Shown here: positions 43,329-51,751 of the stretch, one piece after another | Position numbering within the stretch: position 1 is the first letter of the stretch | Layout: each line of letters starts with the position of its first letter | Assembly (NCBI GenBank): GCA_000158155.1 | Contig: DS999405.1 | Location: forward strand, 1,849,738 to 1,913,737 | DNA from: a gamma proteobacterium NOR5-3 | GTDB lineage: Bacteria; Pseudomonadota; Gammaproteobacteria; Pseudomonadales; Halieaceae | Length of the DNA: 64,000 nucleotides | Direction: 5' to 3' | Made by a program: the position numbers and the translations under genes | The notes under the pieces: generated by a model | The model's input: the letters and a program-made list of their open reading frames with translations, nothing else | The model's database searches: none | What the model was told of the DNA's origin: nothing

Positions 43329-44428
43329 GCCGGGGCGCGGGACCGCAGCAGCATCACAACCACCAGAGCGAACAAGGCGGTACCGGCAAATGCGACGGGG
43401 AAGCCTGCCACGTCGGCCACGCTCCCGACCAACACGGCGCCGATGGCCGGCGTACCCATAGCGACTACCGCCCAGAGACTCATCACCCGGCCTCGGTAAC
43501 TTTCCTGAACCGTTAACTGTGTGAGCGCCTGGCAGCCCGTACCAATGGTCGTAGTGCAGCCTGCAATAAGCCCAATCGCCAGGGCGACGATCCACACCTC
43601 GCGCCAAAAAGCCGCCGTGAGTACCGTCATCGCTGATAGGGATAGTCCAAGGAGCACCAGGTGATACAGGCGTCTCAGTCGACCGCTTTGGCGCGACACC
43701 AACAAACCACCCGCGATAGAGCCCGCGCCCGCTGCTGCCGACAGGGTAGCCAGCGTCGCAGAATCCCCACCCAGGACTTTGCCGGACACAGCAGGTAGCA
43801 GCTCGATGACCGTACGGCCCAGTACGCCGCTGGCGAAGGTGAGCAGGAACACCTGGCGCAGCAGGGAATCCCTGCGCAGATACACAAACCCGGCGCGCAG
43901 TTGATCGGCAAAAGACCCGCGTTTTTCGGTGCTGACTTCACGCTCCGTGCCCGTTACCCGGGCCAGCAGAGCCATCGCCCCGATGCAAATCACCGCGGAG
44001 ATCGCAAACGCGACGGGCACCGAGGACACCACAAGCAGCCAGGCCCCCACCGCCGGACCTATGATGCGCGAACTATTAAAAATGATCGCCGAGTAGCCAA
44101 TGGCACTGGGCAGCGCAGCACGCTCCACCAGCCGGGGCAAAAACGCCAGGCGAATCGGCGCGTGAGCCGAGGTGAGCGCCCCAAAGGCCAGCGCCAGAAA
44201 CGCCAGCGCAGGAAGCTGCAGATAACCCAGGGTGGCGATGATGGCAGCCAGTGCCGCGAGCAGGCCCATGAGGCCAACGGTCACCAACAGGCCATTGCGC
44301 GGGTTAATACGGTCCGCCGTGATGCCAAAGATCGGCGTGAGCAAAAATGTCGGCACCAACATCAGGCCGGCAATGCTGCCTACCCAGAACGCTGACGCCG
44401 TGAGTTCCCAGGCCGCCCAGCCAAACAA
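43310..44428 (-). CDS. Major facilitator superfamily transporter, start unclear
   Basis: This MFS protein of at least 372 residues has about eleven helices visible and the family's loop motif FGITADRINPRNGLL. It resembles the MFS_3/enterobactin-exporter-like group. The annotated start is a TTG at 44428. However, homology-like sequence continues upstream in frame (FSQPRFRLYFPSSCLSTLSS, then WIIRF) and would complete the first helix. The frame opens after a stop at about 44553, and no ATG, GTG or TTG occurs between. Either an unusual codon such as CTG at 44461 is used or the N-terminus has been altered. The substrate is unknown. Confidence 0.75.
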   Translation of the reverse strand: MFGWAAWELTASAFWVGSIAGLMLVPTFLLTPIFGITADRINPRNGLLVTVGLMGLLAALAAIIATLGYLQLPALAFLALAFGALTSAHAPIRLAFLPRLVERAALPSAIGYSAIIFNSSRIIGPAVGAWLLVVSSVPVAFAISAVICIGAMALLARVTGTEREVSTEKRGSFADQLRAGFVYLRRDSLLRQVFLLTFASGVLGRTVIELLPAVSGKVLGGDSATLATLSAAAGAGSIAGGLLVSRQSGRLRRLYHLVLLGLSLSAMTVLTAAFWREVWIVALAIGLIAGCTTTIGTGCQALTQLTVQESYRGRVMSLWAVVAMGTPAIGAVLVGSVADVAGFPVAFAGTALFALVVVMLLRSRAPAQSAGS

Positions 44429-44502
44429 AAAGCGAATAATCCAGCTGCTGAGCGTCGACAGGCAGCTCGAAGGAAAGTAAAGCCGAAACCGGGGTTGGCT
44501 AA

Positions 44503-44523
44503 AGGCCGAGCGATGCTCGGCCT
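44503..44523 (-). terminator. Probable terminator of the lipoprotein methyltransferase gene
   Basis: A perfect nine-base inverted repeat (AGGCCGAGC, loop of three, GCTCGGCCT) is followed on the minus strand by TTTAGCC. It lies about 45 bases after the stop of the methyltransferase gene. The T-tract is short, so termination may be partial. Confidence 0.6.
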
Positions 44524-44565
44524 CGGTACCGTGGTCGTCTGTCTCCGAAGTTTCTATGTGGGCGC

Positions 44566-45516
44566 TTACTCGGGCTTTTTAAACAGCAGGGTCATACGGC
44601 TGGACTCACCGATAGCAGACATACGGGCCGCAAGCTCGGGATTGTCCGCACTCCCGGACAGTGTGGGCGGCAGACGCCATACAATGTCGTCGCTGGTGGG
44701 TTGATCCAGCGGGTTCACATTGAGATCCGAATCACCCAGCAGTTCAAAGCCGGCGGCCTCAAACGCGTCAATCACAAAGCTCTTCTTCAGGTAACCGGCG
44801 GACCCATCGGCCCAGTCATCGGCCGCATCTTCCGGTGCCATGTGCTGCACCACGCCTACAATTCCGCCGGGCTTCAGCGCCGCCTTGGTGTCCATAAGCG
44901 ACGCGGTCAAAAACCCGCCCTCTTGCTCAAAGCGCGCCATATTGTGCAGGGCACGCACAAACAGCGCCGCGTCCAGCTGCCCTTCGAGGCGCGCTGGTAA
45001 AGCACCGAACTGAAACGCGTCTATGGACGCCACCGGCGTATCAAACCAACTCCGCGCATCGGTCAACCAGGTGTCGACCCAGCTGTCTTTGGCTTTGAGT
45101 TGCTCATCCGACATAAAACCAAACAGGGGGAACAGCGCGGGATCGTAGTCCACACCCACCAGACTGCCCTCGGTCCCAAGATAAGGCACCAGAATCTTGG
45201 TGTACCAACCGCCACCGGGCAGCGCTTCGAGTACCTTCATACCGGGCTCAATACCAAAGAAGGCCAGGGTCTGAGCGGGGCGTCGATCGTCATAGCGCGC
45301 CTGCACAGCCTCGGGCTGGGCTGCGAGTACCGCAGCAAGGCCAGTGGTATCCATCACCACGTCCGCGGCTTCGGCCACGACCTCGGTAACCGTCGGTGCG
45401 ACTTCAGCGACCGCGTCGGCCTGCGCCGAATCCTTGGATTCACAGGCTGTGAGGGTCAGGGCAGCACCGGCGAGCAGCAAACCGGCGATCACGGGATGTA
45501 AAGAAAGTTTTGACAT
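44566..45516 (-). CDS. Exported lipoprotein with class I methyltransferase fold
   Basis: This 316-residue protein starts with a signal peptide and lipobox (GLLLAGAALTLTACES, Cys near 25). An acidic Ala-rich linker leads to a Rossmann methyltransferase-like domain (FFGIEPGMKVLEALPGGGWYTKILVPYLGTEGSLVGVDYDP, and LVRALHNMAR-like FVRALHNMARFEQEGGF). It resembles the predicted methyltransferases of COG4798. ATG 45516 is chosen because AGGAG sits six bases upstream. A GTG at 45522 would be too close. The glycine-rich loop is present, but a SAM-dependent enzyme outside the cytoplasm is puzzling, so its activity is uncertain. Confidence 0.82.
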   Translation of the reverse strand: MSKLSLHPVIAGLLLAGAALTLTACESKDSAQADAVAEVAPTVTEVVAEAADVVMDTTGLAAVLAAQPEAVQARYDDRRPAQTLAFFGIEPGMKVLEALPGGGWYTKILVPYLGTEGSLVGVDYDPALFPLFGFMSDEQLKAKDSWVDTWLTDARSWFDTPVASIDAFQFGALPARLEGQLDAALFVRALHNMARFEQEGGFLTASLMDTKAALKPGGIVGVVQHMAPEDAADDWADGSAGYLKKSFVIDAFEAAGFELLGDSDLNVNPLDQPTSDDIVWRLPPTLSGSADNPELAARMSAIGESSRMTLLFKKPE

Positions 45517-45651
45517 GGTCACTCCTGTAGACGACGTCCCTGCTGTGAAACAAGGCGCCGCTGGTTAATGGGTACGCCGATGATTATACGCGCTGGACCC
45601 TTCGCGATCTCTCCCTTATTGTGCCCAGCTTGCCAACCTTAAGGACAGCGC

Positions 45652-46482
45652 ATGAACAACTTTGAAAACACCGTGGGGTTCATCACCGGCGGCGCTGCGG
45701 GCATCGGCCTGGGCGTAGGACGGGCCCTGGGACGTCAGGGCATGACTCTGGTCCTGGCCGATGTAGAAGCGCATACACTGGATAAAGCCGCCGAGGAGTT
45801 GCGTGCTGAAGGTATCAAGGTGCATACCGAGGTATTGGATGTGCGTGATGCCGATGCGTATCGCGAGGTTGCCAAGCGCACCCTGGCAGAGCACGGCAAG
45901 GTGAATTTTCTGTTTAACAATGCGGGCGTCGGTGGCGGACATTTTCCCGCGGGAGAAACGCCGCTGCAGGACTGGCAATGGGTCGTGGATGTCAACCTTA
46001 TGGGCGTGGTCTACGGCGTCGAGTTCTTCTTACCGGCCATGCGGGCCCTGGGTGAGCCCTGCTACATCATCAACACGGCGTCTTTGGCCGGTCACGTTGC
46101 CAACCCGGGCATGGCCGCTTACTGCGCCACCAAATTTGCGGTGGTGGGCTACTCCGAGGCGTTACGGCACGAACTTCAGGGCTCAGCTATCGAGATTTCG
46201 GTGCTGTGTCCGGCCTGGGTGAAAACCCGTATCGCGCAAAGCCGTCGTAACCATCCGGATGGCGAAGAAGCCGCCAACGCCATGGGAGGCTCCGAGGGCA
46301 TGAACAAAGTTGACGAAATCATCGCCAACGAGGGGATCAGCGTAGAAGCGCTTGCCGAGCGTGTGGTTGGCGGCATGGCAACCGGCACCTTTTATCTGTT
46401 CACGCACCCGGATTTTTGGCCGGCGGTGCAAGAGCGACTCCAGCGCATCACTCAGGACTATCAGGAAGTCATGCCCGGCTAA
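45652..46482 (+). CDS. Short-chain dehydrogenase/reductase (SDR)
   Basis: This 276-residue NAD(P)-dependent oxidoreductase has the nucleotide-binding motif TGGAAGIGLGVGRAL (12-26). NNAGVGGG is near 88, and the catalytic Ser and Tyr-x3-Lys are in IINTASLAGHVANPGMAAYCATKFAVVGYSEALRHEL. The ADVEA at the end of the second strand suggests NAD rather than NADP. The substrate is unknown. The start at 45652 follows AAGGACAGCGC. The next gene begins 26 bases after its stop, in the same direction. Confidence 0.93.
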   Translation: MNNFENTVGFITGGAAGIGLGVGRALGRQGMTLVLADVEAHTLDKAAEELRAEGIKVHTEVLDVRDADAYREVAKRTLAEHGKVNFLFNNAGVGGGHFPAGETPLQDWQWVVDVNLMGVVYGVEFFLPAMRALGEPCYIINTASLAGHVANPGMAAYCATKFAVVGYSEALRHELQGSAIEISVLCPAWVKTRIAQSRRNHPDGEEAANAMGGSEGMNKVDEIIANEGISVEALAERVVGGMATGTFYLFTHPDFWPAVQERLQRITQDYQEVMPG

Positions 46483-46507
46483 GGTCGCGGCAGCACTCAA
46501 GCCCGGC

Positions 46508-47449
46508 ATGCTCCCCAGCACCAAGCAACCGACGTTCGCCACCGCCGCGGGTGTTCTCGGGCTTATGGCACTGCTGGGAGGCGGGACCCTGCTCATGCAC
46601 CTGAGGGATAAGCCCCCGGACCCGAAGGTGCTGGCGCTGGCGGCGCCGCACTGCAGCGATAGCACGGCCACCTCGCCCGCTGCCACCGAGCCCTTTTCTA
46701 TCGCTGTGCAAGCCGAATCGGCAACACTGCCGGAAGATCTCGAGCACAAGATTGCGGTGGGGGCGGAAGCTGCCTACGCGCAGTGGCGGGAATGGCTGGG
46801 CGATGACGCGTTACTGCACTCGCGCATCAATATTCGCTTTGTGGGCGACGACCAGCAGTTCCGACAAATCTACGGCAAACCCAATGCCGACGACTGGACC
46901 ACCACCGGCTTCTATCGCATGCGCAGTAACGAAGCTCTGATCCTGTATACGCCGGAATATCAGCCCCTGGCATTGGGCAACGCCTTCCACGAAATCTCCC
47001 ACCTGGTGACGGCCGCGCATCTGGGCGCTACACCGCCGTGGCTCAACGAAGGACTTGCCGAGTACTACGAAACGCTGGACGTGGTTGATGACGACGTGCG
47101 CTTTGCCAAGAACCCGCTGCATATACAGCTGCTGCGCCGTCGGGGCGCGCTGAGCGTCGACGCGATGACCACGCTGTCACGCAAGGAATGGATGCAGGAA
47201 GATGCGCAAAGGCGCTATGCCAGCGCCTGGTCTTTTATCAGCTTTATGCTGCACTCTGAGGACGGCCGACGGACGCTGCAGCGTGTGGTGCAGCAGGCCT
47301 ACAGCCAGCGCTGCGCTGCCCGCCCCGATCTTCGAAAAACGCTGGCAGACTATCCCGGAGGCCTGCAGGCTCTTGAATCCGACTGGGTCGCCTGGCTGCG
47401 CGACAACTTGCGCGTAGAGGCCACCGCCCCAATTGACCAGGCGCTTTAG
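46508..47449 (+). CDS. Membrane-anchored zinc metallopeptidase, peptidase-MA-like
   Basis: This 313-residue protein has an N-terminal hydrophobic anchor or signal (TAAGVLGLMALLGGGTLLM) and a gluzincin active site: NAFHEISHLVTAAHLGATPPWLNEGLAEYYE, with HExxH and a downstream Glu third ligand. The C-terminal helical part (RRYASAWSFISFMLHSEDGRRTLQRVVQQ) resembles peptidase_MA_2/DUF1570 proteins. It should act in the periplasm. The substrate is unknown. The ATG at 46508 begins the natural N-terminus. An earlier in-frame start at 46352 would lie inside the SDR gene. Confidence 0.83.
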   Translation: MLPSTKQPTFATAAGVLGLMALLGGGTLLMHLRDKPPDPKVLALAAPHCSDSTATSPAATEPFSIAVQAESATLPEDLEHKIAVGAEAAYAQWREWLGDDALLHSRINIRFVGDDQQFRQIYGKPNADDWTTTGFYRMRSNEALILYTPEYQPLALGNAFHEISHLVTAAHLGATPPWLNEGLAEYYETLDVVDDDVRFAKNPLHIQLLRRRGALSVDAMTTLSRKEWMQEDAQRRYASAWSFISFMLHSEDGRRTLQRVVQQAYSQRCAARPDLRKTLADYPGGLQALESDWVAWLRDNLRVEATAPIDQAL

Positions 47450-47561
47450 CGCGCTTTTAAAGGGCTCATCGCGTATTCGCGGGTTCAGCAACCGTATGCC
47501 TGTTACCGCTGGGGACGTTTTCTCTGATGAGCGCAGCGTGAAACGGGGCCGGCCAGACAGT

Positions 47562-47647
47562 CGGCAGTCCTTTGAGCTGCTCGCGCATCTCCAGAGAAGC
47601 CATCACACTGTTAGAAGCACTCGACGGACGCTCAAAGGACCACCGCC
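47562..47647 (+). repeat. Hairpin-forming dispersed repeat, copy 1
   Basis: The ends form a perfect ten-base inverted repeat, GTCCTTTGAG (47567-47576) with CTCAAAGGAC (47631-47640). The internal part contains GCTGCTCGCGCATCTCC and CACTCGACGG, both conserved in the other two copies. The whole can fold as a long hairpin in RNA or single-stranded DNA. No family is recognised. Confidence 0.8.
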
Positions 47648-47723
47648 TGCCTGGCCTGATCAGTGCGATGTTCAGGCGCTGTTTCGTGAGTAAGCTGACC
47701 TGAAGACTCGTAGTGGCTCGGCG

Positions 47724-47806
47724 CCGCTTTGCTCGAGCGGCCGTCGAGTGCGCTGTTTACTGCGCTGACGCCTATGGAGATACGCGAGCAGCTCGAGTGA
47801 AGCGGG
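47724..47806 (-). repeat. Hairpin-forming dispersed repeat, copy 2, inverted
   Basis: This is the reverse-oriented copy. The arms GCTTTGCTCGAGC (47726-47738) and GCTCGAGTGAAGC (47791-47803) pair over 13 positions with two G-U wobbles. On the minus strand the inside reads GCTGCTCGCGTATCTCCAT and GCACTCGACGGCCG, matching copy 1. Arm bases differ from copy 1 yet still pair, which supports a conserved structure. Confidence 0.8.
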
Positions 47807-47889
47807 GTCGGGCCGCCCACCGGAATGCTTTTGGCGTGGTACTCATAAAAGCAGTGTCCCGCTAACCCGCGATGGGCCTTTTAATGGCG

Positions 47890-49041
47890 TTATACGACCG
47901 TGAAGGTGACTCCGGCGTGATCCTGCAGTCGCTGGCGCAGCCCATCGCCCATGACCGCCGCGGCGGTCAGACAGCCGCCGTGCCCCTTGGGCGTCTGGGA
48001 CAGACACAGCGCAGCCTCAGCAATCATCTTGGATGTGGATCCATAGCCCGGGTCCCGATCGCCGTAGACCTGTACTACGGCGCTTTCACCGGCTTCATTG
48101 CTACCCACATAGAGGATGTCGTAGAAACCCGCCTCGCGCTCTTCTTTGCTGGGACCCTCACCGGGCTTAAGGGTCATATCCAGGGACATATCGCCACCGG
48201 CTGACTCGGGCCTGGTCTCGCCCAGCAGGATCATTTCGTCATACACCAGATCAGCACCATAGGCATGGCCGAGCAGCTGATTGGAGCGGTGCACATTCTT
48301 GGTGTTAATCGTTGCCATGATGAAGGGACCGGACCAGCTGTTCAGGTCCTCTTCAAACAGCATCTCGTTCCCCGCTGGCTGCTCGGGACCGGCGAAGCCT
48401 GGTGTGAGCACAAAGGGATTGGCAAGATCTGCGAACAATGCGGGATTGGCTTTGACTGACGCCATGGTGGCTGTGAAAGAAGCCACGGTGCCGCCAGAGG
48501 CCGTGCCGCGCATCGCTTTGACACGACACTTCACCCGGGGCAGCGGCGTACCAAACTTGGCGCTGGCCACCTGTTGCAGTAGGTGCACGCCAAGATCAGA
48601 CGGCAGGGAGTCAAAACCACAGGAGAAGACAATGCGCGCCCCACTGTCCCGGGCAGTTTCGTCATAGGCCGCAATCATGTCCTTCATCCACAGCGGCTCG
48701 CCGTTAAGATCAACGTAGTCCGTGCCAAGACGTGCGCAGGACTCGACCACGGTGGTTCCATACTGTTGGTAGGGGCCGGCGGCGCTGAGCAGGACTCGGG
48801 TGGAGGCGGCCATGCCGTCGATACTCGCCTTATCCTCACTGTCGGCCACCACCAGCGCCACGCCGGCATCGATTCCCAGCTCATCCCGAAGCTGCTCCAG
48901 CTTCGCCAGGTTGCGAGCGGCCATGCCCCAGCGAAACCCGGGGCTGCTCCCGTAGGTTTCCTTCAAATACTCACAGATCAGGCGCCCGGTGAAACCGGTG
49001 GCCCCAAAAACCAGAATGTCGAAGTCGCGTGTATCTGTCAT
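47890..49041 (-). CDS. Saccharopine-dehydrogenase-like oxidoreductase (trans-acting enoyl-reductase-like)
   Basis: This 383-residue protein has an N-terminal Rossmann motif (FDILVFGATGFTGRLICEYL, 8-27) and GPYQQYGTTVVESCARLGTDYVDLNGEPLWM. A C-terminal region resembles proteins annotated as saccharopine dehydrogenase or mycobacterial trans-acting enoyl reductase. The family is found in lipid and secondary metabolism rather than lysine synthesis. The reaction is unknown here. The gene is alone on its strand, separated from the DUF2237 gene by 140 bases. Confidence 0.88.
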   Translation of the reverse strand: MTDTRDFDILVFGATGFTGRLICEYLKETYGSSPGFRWGMAARNLAKLEQLRDELGIDAGVALVVADSEDKASIDGMAASTRVLLSAAGPYQQYGTTVVESCARLGTDYVDLNGEPLWMKDMIAAYDETARDSGARIVFSCGFDSLPSDLGVHLLQQVASAKFGTPLPRVKCRVKAMRGTASGGTVASFTATMASVKANPALFADLANPFVLTPGFAGPEQPAGNEMLFEEDLNSWSGPFIMATINTKNVHRSNQLLGHAYGADLVYDEMILLGETRPESAGGDMSLDMTLKPGEGPSKEEREAGFYDILYVGSNEAGESAVVQVYGDRDPGYGSTSKMIAEAALCLSQTPKGHGGCLTAAAVMGDGLRQRLQDHAGVTFTVV

Positions 49042-49181
49042 AAAAAGGAATCCTGTGATTTGGAATCATCAAATAGACCCGAGAGCCTAGAACGGATACG
49101 CGCCCCGGGCAACCGTCGCAGGCATTCGCCTGGCTGCGCTGTTGGCTGCGCTACTGGCCGAGCTACTGGCAGTGCTAAAAG

Positions 49182-49559
49182 CTAACTCACATCCAGGGCG
49201 TGACCGCGCAGAATATCCATAGGCACAATATCAAGGGCACGCTGATGGGTACGCTGTAGATAAACCCGCGGGGCTGTGCCCTGCTGGTGGGCCTCTAACC
49301 AGCGCGATGCGCAGAGGCACCAACGGTTGCCCGCCTTGAGCCCGGGAAATCCATACTCGGGCACCGGCGTCATGAGATCGTTGCCCCGGCTTCGGGAGAA
49401 CTCCAAAAACTCCTGGGTCAGCTCTACACACACCGTGTGCGAACCGCCATCGAGCTTTGAGGTATTACAGCATCCGTCACGAAAAAACCCCGTAAGCGGA
49501 TCGTGGCTGCAAGGCTCCAGCGGCTCTCCAAATACGTTTAAGGACTCGGCCATATTCAT
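49182..49559 (-). CDS. DUF2237 family protein
   Basis: This 125-residue protein has the family pattern NVFGEPLEPCSHDPLTGFFRDGCC, DGGSHTVCVELTQEFLEFSRSRGNDLMTPVPEYGFPGLKAGNRWCLCASRW and APRVYLQRTHQRAL. The conserved cysteines (two in GCC, others in CSHD and WCLCA) suggest metal or disulfide roles. No function is established for DUF2237. It overlaps the upstream phospholipase-like gene by four bases (ATGA at 49559-49556). Confidence 0.9.
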   Translation of the reverse strand: MNMAESLNVFGEPLEPCSHDPLTGFFRDGCCNTSKLDGGSHTVCVELTQEFLEFSRSRGNDLMTPVPEYGFPGLKAGNRWCLCASRWLEAHQQGTAPRVYLQRTHQRALDIVPMDILRGHALDVS

Positions 49560-50893
49560 GGTGTTGCCTCTCCCGCCGCTGCCTGTGTTGACCAGACAGC
49601 ACGTGCGTCATTAATCCAGGCCTGCGCAAAACGCGAGAAGCGCAGCATCTGCTTGGCCACGATAGAATCCAGAGTGGTAATGGCCTGTTCGCCGCGATCA
49701 CTGGCCACGGTCACGACAATGGCGGCTTCTTCGCCAGAACCCGTCCACTCAAACTCCGGATCCGATACGTAGCGCGGTGGCATGTTGCGCTCTAACACGG
49801 CATCCAGCTCGCGACCCGCCGCGACGCTTTCTTTACTGAGCACCTCACGCACGGTGGACTCGTCAAATGCCGGAACATCATCAGCGCTGGCTACCGCCGC
49901 CAGGATGGTGCTGCTCCAATTTTTTTGATCCAGGGATTGCTGTACGCGCTGGTATTGGTAGGACTCCAGAACACCGTGACGATTCGACACCAGTTGGATG
50001 GCCTCTCCGGTCTTTCCCCGGGCCACAGCCCACAGCGCCTCTACAGTGTTCACTCCGGGCAAGGGCTGGGCATGATAGGGCTGCGTAAGGTCACCAATGT
50101 AATGCAGCCCCCAGCCAGCAAAGCGCCAGCCCCAGTAGGCATGGCCGGTCTCAAAGGCAAACCGCGACAAAGCCCGGTACAAAGACACCCGCCACTCGGG
50201 ATAGGTACGCAGCAGATCCGGCTGCGCTTTTCGCGTGACCCAGTCCAGATGATAAAACCCCATGTGAAAAGGCGCCTGCGAGCTGTAATCCAGATTCGGG
50301 TTGCCAAAAGGCTGCGTGCCAAAACCGTAGTCTGCAGCAAATTCCGTGTTGTTATCTTCGAACAGTCCGATGTCCAGACCAAAGTCCGGTTCGTCACTGC
50401 CACTGGCCAGCACGTGGGCCGGCGCTACAAGCTGTCCCGGCGTCAAAGCCACATAGACAATGGAGTCGTGAGACACGCCGCCAGCCAGAAAGCTCAAGTC
50501 CTCAAAGCTCTTCACCAGGCCGGGCGCAATAGCGGGATCCTCTACCGTGGTCTGACGATAGAGCGCATAGCTCAAGGTCGGGTTCACGCGAATGGCCCGT
50601 AAAAAGGCATCGCGGGGATTCTCAGCGCTGGCCTTAAACGCCAAAGCATCCGGACGGGCTGCATAGTAAGGAAAACGCTCCCGGGCCATGGCCTCATGGC
50701 CGGCCAACAGCACAGCAAGCCCCGGGGCCTCATCGCGCACAAAGGTCTCCAGGGACTCCACCTTCAAGGAAGGCTCCAGCAGCGCTGGCTGCGTGCGCAC
50801 CAGCGGCCAAAGCAGGCTCGCATGATCAGACCAGGCCCAGGCGGTACTGCTGAATACGAATAAAACGAATGGAGCTAGCCAACGGCGCATCAT
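49556..50893 (-). CDS. Exported zinc-dependent phospholipase C / S1-P1 nuclease-like protein
   Basis: This 445-residue protein has a signal peptide (LAPFVLFVFSSTAWAWSDH). After cleavage a tryptophan would lie at or next to the mature N-terminus, as in zinc phospholipase C and P1 nuclease, where the terminal Trp binds zinc. A second hallmark is FETGHAYWGWRFAGWGLHYIGDLTQPYHAQPLPG, with the His-x3-Asp-x3-(Q)PYH metal cluster. The protein is longer than typical members. The substrate (phospholipid or nucleic acid) is not fixed. It is periplasmic or secreted and is transcribed leftwards with DUF2237. Confidence 0.78.
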   Translation of the reverse strand: MMRRWLAPFVLFVFSSTAWAWSDHASLLWPLVRTQPALLEPSLKVESLETFVRDEAPGLAVLLAGHEAMARERFPYYAARPDALAFKASAENPRDAFLRAIRVNPTLSYALYRQTTVEDPAIAPGLVKSFEDLSFLAGGVSHDSIVYVALTPGQLVAPAHVLASGSDEPDFGLDIGLFEDNNTEFAADYGFGTQPFGNPNLDYSSQAPFHMGFYHLDWVTRKAQPDLLRTYPEWRVSLYRALSRFAFETGHAYWGWRFAGWGLHYIGDLTQPYHAQPLPGVNTVEALWAVARGKTGEAIQLVSNRHGVLESYQYQRVQQSLDQKNWSSTILAAVASADDVPAFDESTVREVLSKESVAAGRELDAVLERNMPPRYVSDPEFEWTGSGEEAAIVVTVASDRGEQAITTLDSIVAKQMLRFSRFAQAWINDARAVWSTQAAAGEATP

Positions 50894-50937
50894 TGAATCA
50901 CTGTCTTTTGAAATAAATGAGGGGTGGAATCATACAG

Positions 50938-51729
50938 TCACTCGCCCGTGACCGCAGAATTCCTTTGGGCACTCGCCGCGTAGATCGACACCCGATTAAA
51001 CTCCCGGGCCTCGTCCATGTCCGGCACGGTGCAGCTGTCTCGCTCGCAAAGCTTGCTGTAGGGCGGCACGTCAAAGTTGCGAACCCGGGAATCCGCCACC
51101 AGAACCTCGTCGGCCCGGGTAAGAAAACGATCCAGCCAGACAAGATTTGCCCGATCATAAAGGACGTCCGCCACCAGGATGATATCCACCGGGCCTTGCA
51201 CCGCATCATAGTCCGCGCACAGGGTCAAACTGCAGGTATTTAGCGCAGCGTTGTACGACGTCGCCTCCAGCGCCAGAGGATCAATGTCACAGGCAATCAC
51301 TTCTTGTGCACCGGCCATGGCTGCAGCAATCGCCACCACCCCCGAACCACAGCCAAAATCCAGCACCCGACGCCCCCGAACAAGCTCCGGGTGCTCAAGA
51401 ATGTAAGCGGCGAGCACCCGCCCCGATGCCCAGCACAGGATCCAGTAAAGCGGATTATCCATCACCCGCCGTGCGGTATCCGAATCCAGATGCCGCGTGG
51501 ACAACACGTCGCGAATCAACAACAGGCGCAGCGGATGCGCAGGCAGTACAGACTGAACGCTCAGCCGGGCATCAGGCAGGATCTGCTGCAGCGCATGGTT
51601 GAGCGCGGGGGAAACCGTTGTCGCGGGGTACAGGTCGGGCACATTCGCCTCGGGATGGGTCAGGAGCAAAGTGTGATCTGGTGCACACTTTGGCAGTTCT
51701 AAATGAGAATTACTATTGACAGCGGTCAT
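50938..51729 (-). CDS. Class I SAM-dependent methyltransferase (PrmA/ETFB-lysine-methyltransferase-like)
   Basis: This 263-residue cytosolic protein has motif I RRVLDFGCGSGVVAIAAAMAGAQEVIACDIDPLALEATSYNAALN and post-motif DIILVADVLYDRANLVWLDRFL. The spacing resembles methyltransferase_16-type protein methyltransferases. The preceding segment SGRVLAAYILEHPELV is typical of that group. ATG 51729 is the chosen start. The frame is open to 51822, but that segment crosses into the divergent gene. Only 22 bases separate it from DUF6502. The substrate is unknown. Confidence 0.87.
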   Translation of the reverse strand: MTAVNSNSHLELPKCAPDHTLLLTHPEANVPDLYPATTVSPALNHALQQILPDARLSVQSVLPAHPLRLLLIRDVLSTRHLDSDTARRVMDNPLYWILCWASGRVLAAYILEHPELVRGRRVLDFGCGSGVVAIAAAMAGAQEVIACDIDPLALEATSYNAALNTCSLTLCADYDAVQGPVDIILVADVLYDRANLVWLDRFLTRADEVLVADSRVRNFDVPPYSKLCERDSCTVPDMDEAREFNRVSIYAASAQRNSAVTGE

Positions 51730-51751
51730 TTTTGGGAAAATAATCCCACTC

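Larger units (their letters stand above)
47450..47889. other. 440-base gene-free interval carrying an inverted pair of hairpin repeats
   Basis: No frame with coding character is present between the metallopeptidase and the saccharopine-dehydrogenase-like gene, which converge on this interval. It holds two copies of the roughly 80-base repeat, facing each other at 47562-47647 and 47724-47806 with about 77 bases between them. Nothing else was recognised. Confidence 0.7.

Noticed and set aside
49082-49181. Imperfect GCTGCGCTG/CTACTGGC repetition upstream of the saccharopine-dehydrogenase-like gene
   Set aside because: It is a short low-complexity stretch without consistent unit length, and no structure or regulatory match was seen.
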